Source of the DNA: Minisyncoccus sp041650175
Lineage (GTDB): Bacteria > Patescibacteriota > Minisyncoccia > Minisyncoccales > Minisyncoccaceae
NCBI GenBank assembly: GCA_041650175.1
Contig: JBAZLS010000006.1
Span: forward strand, 1-38,864
Direction: 5' to 3'
DNA: 38,864 nt
The notes below the pieces were generated by a model. It searched no databases and was not told the origin of the DNA. It worked only from the letters and a program-made list of their open reading frames with translations. Each line of letters opens with the position of its first letter. Position 1 is the stretch's first letter. The position numbers and the translations under genes are program-made. Positions 16,355 to 23,518 of this stretch are shown here, piece by piece.

Positions 16355-16609
16355 CTAAATAAATATATTCAGTATATTTGTTGTGCAGACTATGAATAGA
16401 ATTGTAAATATTATAGATGCTATTACGATTAATAGCATTTTTGTATATTTGCTAAGTTTAGATTTTTCAATAAAATAAATTATCGGTTTATATAATAAAC
16501 AAGGGATAGAGATTATTATGCAAGCTATTAAAATTTTAATGATCATTATATCAAAAGTGTTAGTTACGGATTCGCCTGCTGATTGAGGAATTAATTTATA
16601 TTGATACAT
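16355..16609 (-). CDS. Small two-helix membrane protein, 84 aa
   Basis: Two long hydrophobic segments (IIKILIACIIISIPCLLY and MLLIVIASIIFTILFIV) flank a basic loop (IEKSKLSKYTK). It converges with the preceding operon. Its upstream region is the structured block at 16636-16760. Function unknown. Confidence 0.5.
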   Translation of the reverse strand: MYQYKLIPQSAGESVTNTFDIMIIKILIACIIISIPCLLYKPIIYFIEKSKLSKYTKMLLIVIASIIFTILFIVCTTNILNIFI

Positions 16610-16635
16610 ATTATGTAGCTTTATAACTTATTATT

Positions 16636-16760
16636 CCTGTGGTGTTTTGTATACAAAAAGCCCACCACAGGTAGTGACCGAAGCCACTCATACCAGTTTC
16701 CCGATATGGCGATAAAGCAGACCCCGTGATGGGTTCTTTATGCTTTATCGACTTATAGCC
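16636..16760. ncRNA. Structured noncoding block (candidate RNA or element)
   Basis: It contains CCTGTGGTG (16636-16644) pairing with CACCACAGG (16663-16671) around TTTTGTATACAAAA. It also contains CGATAAAGCA (16710-16719) pairing with TGCTTTATCG (16741-16750) around ACCC/GGGT. Extra short pairs (ATGGC/GCCAT) enclose the second stem. No ORF fits. It could be a small RNA, a regulatory leader for the 84-aa gene, or a mobile palindrome. The strand cannot be decided, and no known RNA family is recognised. Confidence 0.4.
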
Positions 16761-16875
16761 ATGCCTTTGATTTCTCAAAAGTTTAGGCTCATATTTAATT
16801 GTGTCTATATATTACATCAAAAATAGAAAAAAGTGTAGTAGCCTACACTTTTAATCTATTTAGACTATTATTAAA

Positions 16876-18021
16876 TTATTCGTTTTCAACAATAAATTTG
16901 GCTCTGTTATATAATTCATCAAATGTAATGATTTCTATCCCGTGTATAGATTTTCTGAAGCGCTGAAATGTTTCCCATTTGTGTCTATTATCTTTAAGTT
17001 GTTTAAGGTTCCCAATCACTATAATGCCCTTTGGCTTGATAGTATAGACAGATTCTTCTTCAAGTTTGTCCCTATTGATATCTTCTCTTGAGCCACTATT
17101 TTCCCATGTCTGTATATTAGCTTGTATTTGCGAGATAGTATCTGTTAGGTTTTTTGAAAGACTCCATGCCCCATTTCTTATTTCTGTTACCCCTTGCAGA
17201 AGAGGGGTTTTTGGCGTTTTTATTTCTACTAAAACGGTAAAGCATAAATCTCCGACTGTAGATTCTAAATAATCTCCTTTTTGTCCCCCCTTCCTGTCAA
17301 ACCCAGCACCACCGTAATTGGGCTGAGATGTTTGTTCTTTCAAAATTTCATAATTTAGACCATAGCCAAATATCCATTTATTTTCTTCAAAAAACTTTTG
17401 CCACCATGCTTCATTATCCTCTTTACTCATTAACGATGCTTCAAATTCTATTAATTTTTCTTTTATTTTTAATAAAGAATTAATATCTTTTTGTGTTAAA
17501 GTAGAAGAAATTAATAATTTTTTTCCTATTTCTACAATACTTTCTGGGCTTCTTTTTTGTATGGATCTTATAATATCTTGCTCTTCTTCAGATATTACGG
17601 AAAATTTTGTGGTAGGAGCTTCTATGTTGCTAAATGTTTGTAAAAATTTTATAAGTTCCCAGAATTCTTTATGGCATGTATTTAAGTCGATTCTTGCTTT
17701 TAAATCTACTAAATCTTCATCTTCTTTATTCTTATATGCTATTTTGATTTTACCTTTAGATTTAGTTCTAATAGAAAATATTAAATGTGGAGAAAATTTT
17801 TTGTCGTTTTTTATTAGAGTCACGGCACACATATAATCTACAATCTTCCCCTTCTTTAATATAAATTGTTTTATTAATTTATTAGTTTTTTTATTTTTGA
17901 AGTAGTAAAATTTATCTGTTTCAGTTTTGTGATTAATCTCTAAATCAGAGAAGTTTTCTTCTCCGATTATAAAGTTTTCTAAATACCTTACTTTTTCTAT
18001 AAATTCCTCGTTCATTTCCAT
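16876..18021 (-). CDS. sduA: Shedu anti-phage nuclease SduA (DUF4263)
   Basis: A 381-aa protein. The C-terminal half has the Shedu/DUF4263 layout: AWWQKFFEENKWIFGYGLNY at about 206-225, then a PD-(D/E)XK-type core with GD at 249-250 and VLVEIKTP (E266, K268), then QGVTEIRNGAWSLSKNL and a final strand PKGIIVIGN. The N-terminal 190 residues are variable, as usual in this family, and probably sense the trigger. Shedu is a single-protein defence system with endonuclease activity. It has its own promoter and a divergent neighbour. Confidence 0.88.
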   Translation of the reverse strand: MEMNEEFIEKVRYLENFIIGEENFSDLEINHKTETDKFYYFKNKKTNKLIKQFILKKGKIVDYMCAVTLIKNDKKFSPHLIFSIRTKSKGKIKIAYKNKEDEDLVDLKARIDLNTCHKEFWELIKFLQTFSNIEAPTTKFSVISEEEQDIIRSIQKRSPESIVEIGKKLLISSTLTQKDINSLLKIKEKLIEFEASLMSKEDNEAWWQKFFEENKWIFGYGLNYEILKEQTSQPNYGGAGFDRKGGQKGDYLESTVGDLCFTVLVEIKTPKTPLLQGVTEIRNGAWSLSKNLTDTISQIQANIQTWENSGSREDINRDKLEEESVYTIKPKGIIVIGNLKQLKDNRHKWETFQRFRKSIHGIEIITFDELYNRAKFIVENE

Positions 18022-18050
18022 GATAGTTGCTTTATTGTAGTATTTGTATT

Positions 18051-18079
18051 ATTTTAAAACTATTAATAGGTACTGTCAA
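18051..18079 (-). promoter_or_regulatory. sigma-70-like promoter of sduA
   Basis: On the minus strand TTGACA (18074-18079) and TAAAAT (18051-18056) are 17 nt apart, close to consensus. The site lies 30 nt before the sduA start, giving a short leader, and nearly touches the start of the divergent gene at 18084. Confidence 0.7.
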
Positions 18080-18083
18080 TTTT

Positions 18084-18743
18084 ATGGATATTAATAAAAT
18101 GAGCTTAGAAAGTCTTAAGGACTATTTAATTGTTTTGAACTTTATTAGGAAAAAGGCAGAATTAAGTAATCGCTTTAATTTTGTTTGTCTTGGACATGAA
18201 GATAATGTTGGAAAAGAATTTAATGATTTAGGTTATAATGATTTTTATCAAATATTTTGGAGTCTTATTCATGATGAAATTTTTGAAAGTTCAAGTGGAG
18301 ATAATGGTAATATGTTTTTAAATATAGATAAGGAAAAATTTTATAGTCTTTGCTCTGATGTTGAAAATAGAATTAGCTTATTAAGTGGTGGTAATATTGA
18401 TAAAATTATGGTATTAGATTTTGATTCGCAGAGTAGTATTTTGACTATTAATAACCATAAAATAGAAATTCGTAAACAAAAGAACGATAACTATGCACAC
18501 AGCCTTTTGAAATATATATTTGAAAATGGAACCGATCAGCAATTCTTTTATTCTGAATTACTGGAAGATATTTTGGGAGTTAGCTCTGTTGGTAAGGAGG
18601 CTTGGAGAACTATGTATAGGGCTTGCGAAGATATTCAAAAAAAGGTTCAAAAGGGTTCTAATTATAAGATAAATGACTTTTTGGATTATAGTTCTGGAAT
18701 TAAAGGGAGCGTTAGAATAAGGGTAAAGTATTTAGTTTCTTAA
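18084..18743 (+). CDS. Hypothetical protein divergent from sduA, possible C-terminal winged helix
   Basis: Start chosen at ATG 18084 (MDINKMSLESLKDYLIVLN); an upstream in-frame ATG would run through the sduA promoter. The product is 219 aa. The N-terminal half is helical. The C-terminal half has a strand pair (VLDFDSQSSILTINNHKIEI) and then helices (HSLLKYIFEN, AWRTMYRACEDIQKKV) ending in strands, resembling the winged-helix ends of response regulators. It could regulate sduA, but this is inferred from position and fold impression only. Confidence 0.5.
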   Translation: MDINKMSLESLKDYLIVLNFIRKKAELSNRFNFVCLGHEDNVGKEFNDLGYNDFYQIFWSLIHDEIFESSSGDNGNMFLNIDKEKFYSLCSDVENRISLLSGGNIDKIMVLDFDSQSSILTINNHKIEIRKQKNDNYAHSLLKYIFENGTDQQFFYSELLEDILGVSSVGKEAWRTMYRACEDIQKKVQKGSNYKINDFLDYSSGIKGSVRIRVKYLVS

Positions 18744-18784
18744 GATTATCCATAACTTCCCGTAATCCCTATTTAATAAAATCG

Positions 18785-18810
18785 GCCTATAAAAATAAGG
18801 TCGTTTTTTT
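18785..18810 (+). terminator. Terminator after the 219-aa gene
   Basis: An imperfect stem CGGCCTAT/ATAAGGTCG with loop AAAA is followed by T8. It ends just before the ATG of the next small gene at 18811. Confidence 0.55.
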
Positions 18811-18951
18811 ATGGCTAAATATAGTCAAGAATTAATCCAAAAATTAATAAAGTATTTCCGAAAAAAGTATAAGATAGAGATTTCGGAAGAAAAAGCAGAA
18901 GAATATCTTGATTCTTATGCGGATTTGTTCTTGGCTTTTTTTGATGATTAA
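18811..18951 (+). CDS. Small acidic/helical protein, 46 aa
   Basis: ATG 18811 to TAA 18949-18951. The protein begins MAKYSQELIQKLIKYFRKK and ends EEYLDSYADLFLAFFDD. It is a single amphipathic helical domain with a basic first half and an acidic second half. It lies directly upstream of the hairpin and the Rep gene and probably belongs to the mobile module, perhaps as a copy-control or transfer factor. No family assigned. Confidence 0.55.
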   Translation: MAKYSQELIQKLIKYFRKKYKIEISEEKAEEYLDSYADLFLAFFDD

Positions 18952-18966
18952 GCAAATGAATAAATG

Positions 18967-18993
18967 CTATGCGGAGCCGAAGGCTACGCATAG
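18967..18993 (+). other. Hairpin upstream of rep, candidate nick/replication site
   Basis: CTATGCG (18967-18973) pairs with CGCATAG (18987-18993); inside, AGCC pairs with GGCT around a GAA loop. This is an 11-bp stem with one mismatch, the strongest hairpin in this part, 48 nt before the HUH Rep start. Rolling-circle initiators nick hairpins of this kind, so it is a candidate double-strand origin. A terminator-like role is less likely because no T-run follows. Confidence 0.4.
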
Positions 18994-19016
18994 GGTTATC
19001 CTTGTTTAAGTATTCA

Positions 19017-19022
19017 TATAAT
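19017..19022 (+). promoter_or_regulatory. Consensus -10 box before rep
   Basis: TATAAT lies 20 nt before the rep ATG. No good -35 sits 16-18 nt upstream. The leader would be only about 13 nt. Confidence 0.4.
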
Positions 19023-19041
19023 CAGAATAATATTTTAAAAA

Positions 19042-19878
19042 ATGGCATACGCAAAGATTATAATTTCTGGGAAAAGCATTGATTATTATCGATTTCAATT
19101 AGAGCCTCCCCTACTTGGTACTCCTAGAAATGTTGATAAAGATAAAAAGAAGGAAAAAATAGAAGCTGATCCAAATAATTCTTTATATAGGACAAAAAGA
19201 ATAATAAACGAGTTAATAAATTGTAATGCTTGGGAGTGGCACAAAAAGAATGGAAGGCCTTATCCTCCATATTTTTTAACTCTAACCTTTAAAGAAAACA
19301 TCCAGGACTTAAAAGAAGCAAACAGAGAATTTAGTAAATTTATACAAAGGTATAATTATGAATTATTTGGAGAAAAGAAAGCGAGATTAAAATATTTGGG
19401 AGTTCCCGAATTTCAAAAAAGAGGAGCTATTCATTATCACGTAATAATATTTAATCTTCCCTACAAGAAAAAAAGAGTATATAGAACGTTATTTAAGTTA
19501 TGGGGCAAAGGAAGAGTAGAGCTAAAAATAGTAGTAACTATGAAATCTTTGATAAATTATCTTTCAAAGTATCTTACAAAGGATTTACTTGATAATAAAT
19601 TAAGTAATAAAAAAAGATATTTTTGTAGTAGGAATTTAAAGAAGCCTGTTGTTATAAAAGATTTTGGATTCGCGGAAAGAGTTATAAAAAATATTGATAA
19701 AAGTAGAATTGTTTTTCAAAAAAACTATTACAACGAGTACCTTGGAGAGGCTCAGCATATAATTTATTCTATGAGGAAAGATGAGGATATTTTGGATTTA
19801 GAGCTTGACTGGGGAGATAAAAATCATCTAGAATCTCTAATTAATAAAGAAAACGAAAAAGAACTATGGAATATATAA
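19042..19878 (+). CDS. HUH-type replication initiator (Rep)
   Basis: A 278-aa protein with the three motifs of HUH endonucleases in order: FLTLTF at 78-83 (motif I), HYH at 131-133 in GAIHYHVIIF (metal-binding motif II) and YLSKYLTKD with Y173/Y177 (motif III, catalytic tyrosine region). Such proteins nick one DNA strand to start rolling-circle replication of plasmids, phages or integrative elements. No helicase domain follows. Its last 13 nt overlap the start of the serine recombinase, so both form one operon. Confidence 0.8.
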   Translation: MAYAKIIISGKSIDYYRFQLEPPLLGTPRNVDKDKKKEKIEADPNNSLYRTKRIINELINCNAWEWHKKNGRPYPPYFLTLTFKENIQDLKEANREFSKFIQRYNYELFGEKKARLKYLGVPEFQKRGAIHYHVIIFNLPYKKKRVYRTLFKLWGKGRVELKIVVTMKSLINYLSKYLTKDLLDNKLSNKKRYFCSRNLKKPVVIKDFGFAERVIKNIDKSRIVFQKNYYNEYLGEAQHIIYSMRKDEDILDLELDWGDKNHLESLINKENEKELWNI

Positions 19879-21338
19879 TTTATTGTAGAAAATCCTCTGA
19901 ATCTGAGGACAGGCAAATTCTTTCTATTGATTCTCAAGAGAATGAGCTTATAGAGTTATCAACTAGAGAAAGTTTTAATATTGCTAAGGTTTACAAGGAA
20001 AGTAGAACCGCAAAAGATCCTGGTAGAGAAATTTTTGAAGAGATGCTTTCGTATGTTGAAAAAAGCAAAAAAGAGGTTTGTCTTTTAGTTTGGAATCTTG
20101 ATAGACTAGCAAGAAATTCAGTTGATGGCGGAAAAATAATTTATATGATGGATAAGGGTTTTATAACTGAGATTAAAACTCCAAGCAAAACCTTTAAGAA
20201 TAATCCTGATGATAAATTTATGATGAACTTGGTTTTTGGATTTTCTAAAAAGTACGTTGATGACTTAAGTATTAATGTAAAACGTGGCAATAAGGCAAAA
20301 CTAGAAAAAGGAGGTTGGCCTGGCGTTGCTCCTCTAGGATATCTAAATGATAAAGCGAACAGAAGTATAATTGTTGATGACGAAAGGGCTTATTATATTA
20401 GGCGATGTTATAATCTTTATGCGACTGGCCAATATAGTCTGAATAATATTGTTAAAATTTTAAGAGAAGAAGGCTTTAGATCTAGGGCTGGCAAATTTAT
20501 TTATGTTAATCGTATTCATAGAATTCTTAAAGATCCTTTTTATTATGGGTTTATGTTTAGGGGTAATAATCTTTATAAGGGTAATTATGAGCCAATAGTT
20601 TCTAAAGAATTATTTGATAGGGTTCAAGAGGTTTTTAATAGAGCCTCAAGACCAAAACAAGAGAAACACTTTTTTCACTTAAGAGGATTAATGATTTGTA
20701 ATAAGTGTGGCTGTGTTTTAACTGCGTCTCAAAAAAGGAATCACGATTATTATTATTGTACTAATGGGAAAAAAGTTTGTGATGAACATAAACATTATTG
20801 GAGATCAGAGTCTCTTGATGCCGAAGTGTGGGAAGTTTTAAAGAACTTAGAATTTGATACTGAGTTAGTTGAAATTTGTTATCAATCTGCAAAAGAAAAA
20901 CTAGCAAGAAATAAGAATGATGAATCTCAGATGAAAGAAAGCTTATTATTCGCCTTGGAGGGGGTGAAAAAGAAGCAAGGAGTATTAATAGACAATTTGA
21001 CTTCCCTAGTTACTCCAAAGAGCTTGTATGTGGCTAAGATGAAAGAATTAAATGATGAAGAGGTGGCGATAAATAAGAAATTAGCTAGTTTGGGGGAATC
21101 TTTGGCCGTAAAAGAGAAAAAACTTGATGATATAAAAGAGTTTTTTCTTAAAACTAGAGTATTAAGGAAGGAATTCTTAGATGGCACTTTGGAACATAAA
21201 TTTAGGGTGGTAAATACTGTACTTTGGAACATTTCTATTGAGAACGGAAAAGCTATATATTATAAGGCAAAAGAGCCTTATCAGCTCTTGTTAAATGGCT
21301 CTAAAATTGACGATTTTGTAAAAATGCAGGGGCGGTAG
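19866..21338 (+). CDS. Large serine recombinase (site-specific integrase)
   Basis: A 490-aa protein. The resolvase domain starts with YCRKSSES (catalytic Ser about residue 10) and has the NLDRLARNSVDGG arginine motif. The recombinase domain follows (GGWPGVAPLGYLN, LREEGFRSRAGK, DPFYYGFMFRG). Then come a zinc ribbon (CNKCG ... YYYCTNGKKVCDEH) and a coiled-coil insertion around residues 350-420. It would integrate and excise an element. The stop codon TAG (21336-21338) lies inside the 3' end of the tRNA-Trp gene on the other strand, which suggests that the attachment site is there. Confidence 0.88.
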   Translation: MEYIIYCRKSSESEDRQILSIDSQENELIELSTRESFNIAKVYKESRTAKDPGREIFEEMLSYVEKSKKEVCLLVWNLDRLARNSVDGGKIIYMMDKGFITEIKTPSKTFKNNPDDKFMMNLVFGFSKKYVDDLSINVKRGNKAKLEKGGWPGVAPLGYLNDKANRSIIVDDERAYYIRRCYNLYATGQYSLNNIVKILREEGFRSRAGKFIYVNRIHRILKDPFYYGFMFRGNNLYKGNYEPIVSKELFDRVQEVFNRASRPKQEKHFFHLRGLMICNKCGCVLTASQKRNHDYYYCTNGKKVCDEHKHYWRSESLDAEVWEVLKNLEFDTELVEICYQSAKEKLARNKNDESQMKESLLFALEGVKKKQGVLIDNLTSLVTPKSLYVAKMKELNDEEVAINKKLASLGESLAVKEKKLDDIKEFFLKTRVLRKEFLDGTLEHKFRVVNTVLWNISIENGKAIYYKAKEPYQLLLNGSKIDDFVKMQGR

Positions 21339-21398
21339 GATTCGAACCCACAAGTATTCTTTTGGAGAGAATCAGTTTGCCGTTGAGCTTACGCCCCT
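21327..21398 (-). tRNA. tRNA-Trp (CCA)
   Basis: It folds as a 72-nt cloverleaf: acceptor AGGGGCG/CGCCCCT, anticodon stem ATTCT/AGAAT with loop CTCCAAA (anticodon CCA), T-arm GTGGG TTCGAAT CCTAC, discriminator G as expected for tRNA-Trp. The D-stem AGCT/AACT has one C.A mismatch. The 3' CCA is not encoded (CAT follows). Its 3' end overlaps the recombinase stop codon by 12 nt. It may be an element-restored copy of the chromosomal gene. Confidence 0.88.
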
Positions 21399-21445
21399 AT
21401 GTTTTTAATATTATATTCAAATTGTCTATTTTTCAATGTGTTTAT

Positions 21446-21893
21446 AGATTGCTTCGTCGCTTCGCTTCTCGCAATGACAGTGGAATAGATTGCTTCGTCA
21501 CTACGCTCCATCGCAATGACAAGTAAGCAATATTCTTTTGGAGGGCTTGATTGTTGAAAGAATCAAGGACGGAGCTGCGACTGGCAGCGAGTCGGGGTTG
21601 AGCATAAATTCAGCAGAATTTAATGCGAAACCAGTTTGCCGTTGAGCTTACGCCCCTATATTATTGTTTATACTATTATTAGAATATTACGAATATGGTT
21701 TGTCGACAAGTGAATAGATTGCTTCGTCGCTTCGCTTCTCGCAATGACAGTGAAATAGATTGCTTCGTCGCTATGCTCCATCGCAATGACAGTGGAATAG
21801 ATTGCTTCGTCCGCCAGTTGGCGGATTCGCAATGACACGTAGAGGACAAGGGGGATAGATTGCTTCACCCACTTTGTGGATTCGCAATGACAG
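21446..21893. repeat. Cluster of REP-like repeats, six copies
   Basis: The unit AGATTGCTTCG...CGCAATGACA of about 35 nt occurs at 21446, 21487, 21716, 21757, 21800 and 21856. ATTGC pairs with GCAAT around variable inner sequence: GTCGCTTCGCTTCT, CCGCCAGTTGGCGG or CCCACTTTGTGGAT. More copies lie at 23668, 28156, 28216, 29021 and 32967. Repeats of this type are known from many unrelated bacteria. Confidence 0.8.
21521..21659 (-). pseudogene. Damaged second tRNA-Trp copy
   Basis: The 28 bp at 21632-21659 are identical to the 5' part of the intact tRNA (21373-21400: acceptor strand, D-arm). TATTCTTTTGGAG at 21531-21543 matches the anticodon loop and 3' anticodon stem. Between them sits an 88-nt insertion (GGCTTGATT ... 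GCGAAAC) related to the repeat at 13872, and the T-arm is replaced by a REP-like repeat. It cannot fold as a tRNA. Confidence 0.7.
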
Positions 21894-21944
21894 TTGATGG
21901 GAGCTTTGCAATGACAGTAGGCAGGGATGACATAAATAGAAGAT

Positions 21945-21975
21945 AAAAGTACCGCAAAAAGGCGGTACTAAAAAA
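21945..21975 (-). terminator. Terminator of rpmG
   Basis: On the minus strand AGTACCGCC pairs with GCGGTACT and TTTT follows. It begins directly after the rpmG stop at 21977. Confidence 0.75.
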
Positions 21976-21976
21976 T

Positions 21977-22144
21977 CTATCTCTTTGCTTCTTTGTGGTT
22001 GGTGTGTTTGTGGTCGTATTTGCAGAATTTGCTTAATTGCAATTTGTCTTCTACGACTTTAGTCTTTTTTGTAAAATAAACAGATTTTTTACATTCTTGA
22101 CAGACCAATTTTATGAATTTTTTCTTTTTACTTTTTGTTGCCAT
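21977..22144 (-). CDS. rpmG: Ribosomal protein bL33
   Basis: A 55-aa protein beginning MATKSKKKKFIKLVCQECK, with TKKTKVVEDKLQLSKFC in the middle and HKHTNHKEAKR at the end. Length and the CxxC near residue 15 fit bL33 with a zinc site; the second pair is reduced to one cysteine plus histidines. It is part of the large ribosomal subunit. It lies downstream of tRNA-Thr, and in many bacteria rpmG is followed by trpT, secE and nusG. Here trpT is present but the recombinase element takes the place of secE. Confidence 0.88.
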   Translation of the reverse strand: MATKSKKKKFIKLVCQECKKSVYFTKKTKVVEDKLQLSKFCKYDHKHTNHKEAKR

Positions 22145-22179
22145 ATTCTTTTCTTTACTTCTTTATATGTTTTGCTCGG

Positions 22180-22251
22180 AGCCGATGGAGAGAATCGAAC
22201 CCTCGACCTTTCCCTTACCAAGGGAATGTTCTACCACTGAACTACATCGGC
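22180..22251 (-). tRNA. tRNA-Thr (GGT)
   Basis: A 72-nt cloverleaf: acceptor GCCGATG/CATCGGC, D-arm GTTC/GAAC, anticodon stem TTCCC/GGGAA with loop TTGGTAA (anticodon GGT), T-arm GAGGG TTCGATT CTCTC. Discriminator T. CCA is not encoded. It lies 8 nt from tRNA-Tyr. Confidence 0.93.
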
Positions 22252-22259
22252 AAAGCCTG

Positions 22260-22342
22260 TGGGCGAAGAGGGACTTGCACCCCCGTAGACCGTAGTCACC
22301 TGATTTACAGTCAGGCCCAGTTGACTGCTTTGGTATTCGCCC
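22260..22342 (-). tRNA. tRNA-Tyr (GTA)
   Basis: An 83-nt class II tRNA: acceptor GGGCGAA/TTCGCCC, anticodon stem CCTGA/TCAGG with loop CTGTAAA (anticodon GTA), a long variable arm, and T-loop TGCAAGT instead of the usual TTCGAAT. Discriminator A. CCA is not encoded. Confidence 0.92.
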
Positions 22343-22382
22343 ATTGAATGTAATACATTTTCAGATAATAACAGATAATTGT

Positions 22383-23060
22383 TTATTTTTCAATAACCTT
22401 TCCCTTTTCTTTTCGCCAATTATCAATGTTTTTTTGATGTCCAGAAATAAGGGTTTTTGGGACTTTCCATTTAGTTCCTTTTTTGGGTTCGAATATTTCT
22501 GGACGAGTATATTGAGGGAATTCGATAAATCCGCCTGTTTTTGTCTGTCTTGTTTCAAGGAATTCTGGACGGCCAAGAACATTAGGTATTAGGCGGCTAA
22601 TAGTCTCAATGACTATCATTGCTGGTAATTCCCCTCCCATAAGGTCGTATTCGCCTATTAAGAGTTCTTCGTCGGCTATCTTTGTTACGCGTTCGTCTAT
22701 GCCTTCATAACGACCACAGATAAGTATGAGATTATCGTATTTCTTTGATAATTCCGAGGCTTTTTTTTGATTGAATGGTTTTCCTCTAGGAGTAAAAACA
22801 ATAGTTCTGGTTTTTTTGTTCTTGTTTTCCTTTTTTATTTTTTCAACTGCTTTGTAGATTGGTTCGATTTGCAAAACCATACCTAAACCGCCGCCATAAG
22901 GGCGGTCGTCTACTCTTCCCTTTTTTTCTTTATCTGCAAAATCTCTTAGATTATGAAGATTAATTTTAATCAATTTTTTCTCTTGAGCTTTTTTGATAAA
23001 AGTTTCGTTTAGGTAAGAGTCGAAAATATTAGGAAATATGGTGATGATGTTGAAGTTCAT
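22383..23060 (-). CDS. trmD: tRNA (guanine-N1)-methyltransferase TrmD
   Basis: A 225-aa SPOUT enzyme that methylates G37 of tRNAs with SAM. Family motifs are clear: DDRPYGGGLGMV, RTIVFTPRGKPF, LICGRYEGIDERV and the trefoil-knot segment GEYDLMGGELPAMIVIETISRLIPNVLG. It is about 25 residues shorter at the C-terminus than the E. coli protein, with the basic end (KTLISGHQKNIDNWRKEKG) retained. It follows the KH gene but is separated from it by a terminator and a long hairpin leader. Confidence 0.95.
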   Translation of the reverse strand: MNFNIITIFPNIFDSYLNETFIKKAQEKKLIKINLHNLRDFADKEKKGRVDDRPYGGGLGMVLQIEPIYKAVEKIKKENKNKKTRTIVFTPRGKPFNQKKASELSKKYDNLILICGRYEGIDERVTKIADEELLIGEYDLMGGELPAMIVIETISRLIPNVLGRPEFLETRQTKTGGFIEFPQYTRPEIFEPKKGTKWKVPKTLISGHQKNIDNWRKEKGKVIEK

Positions 23061-23072
23061 TGTTGTTAAACT

Positions 23073-23121
23073 AACGAGTATGAGATTGGATCTCTTTTAG
23101 AGATACAACCTCCTATTCGTT
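23073..23121 (-). promoter_or_regulatory. Hairpin leader before trmD
   Basis: On the minus strand AACGAATAGGAG pairs imperfectly with CTCATACTCGTT, enclosing an inner TATCTC TAAAA GAGATC stem. It lies 13 nt before the trmD ATG and after the upstream terminator, so it would form in the trmD leader. Regulation is inferred. Confidence 0.4.
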
Positions 23122-23125
23122 ATGT

Positions 23126-23162
23126 AAAAAGGCTATGCGAGATGAATCTAGCATAGCCTTTT
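23126..23162 (-). terminator. Terminator after the KH gene
   Basis: On the minus strand AAAAGGCTATGC pairs with GCATAGCCTTTTT; the loop is 12 nt. Confidence 0.8.
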
Positions 23163-23176
23163 GTTTGATTTTAAAA

Positions 23177-23518
23177 TTAAATTTTGAAATCTTCAAAGTC
23201 CTCTGTCGTAGAAGATGTTTCAGTAGTTGATACTTCTTCTGGTTTTTTTCTAGAACCTCCCTCTGGTTCTTCAATTTTAAGATTGATTCTAGCGTGGTTT
23301 TTTAGGCCAATAATCCTTACCAAACTTCTAATAGCTTTTGCAGTTGATCCTTGTCTTCCAATAAGCTGACCCATATCTTCTGGGTTAACTTTTACTGAAA
23401 GAAGTACTCCCATTTCGTCAACCTGTCTGTCAATTTTTACATCTTCAGGGTGGTCAACTAAGTTTTTGACTATAAATTCTAGGAATTCTCTATCTCTTGG
23501 TGTCTCCATTTTATTCAT
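23177..23518 (-). CDS. khpA: KH-domain RNA-binding protein (KhpA/YlqC-like)
   Basis: A 113-aa protein. It has a single KH domain with the GxxG loop IGRQGSTAKAIRSLV in the middle and the preceding VKVNPEDMGQLIG. A charged, disordered C-terminal tail (EEPEGGSRKKPEE then T/S/E) makes it longer than the usual 75-80 aa. In many bacteria this gene sits between rpsP and trmD, as here. It binds RNA, in some species together with KhpB/Jag. Confidence 0.88.
   Translation of the reverse strand: MNKMETPRDREFLEFIVKNLVDHPEDVKIDRQVDEMGVLLSVKVNPEDMGQLIGRQGSTAKAIRSLVRIIGLKNHARINLKIEEPEGGSRKKPEEVSTTETSSTTEDFEDFKI

Noticed and set aside
21446..21893. CRISPR array from regularly repeated units
   Set aside because: The repeats are imperfect, unevenly spaced and carry their variable part inside a hairpin loop; no cas gene is present.
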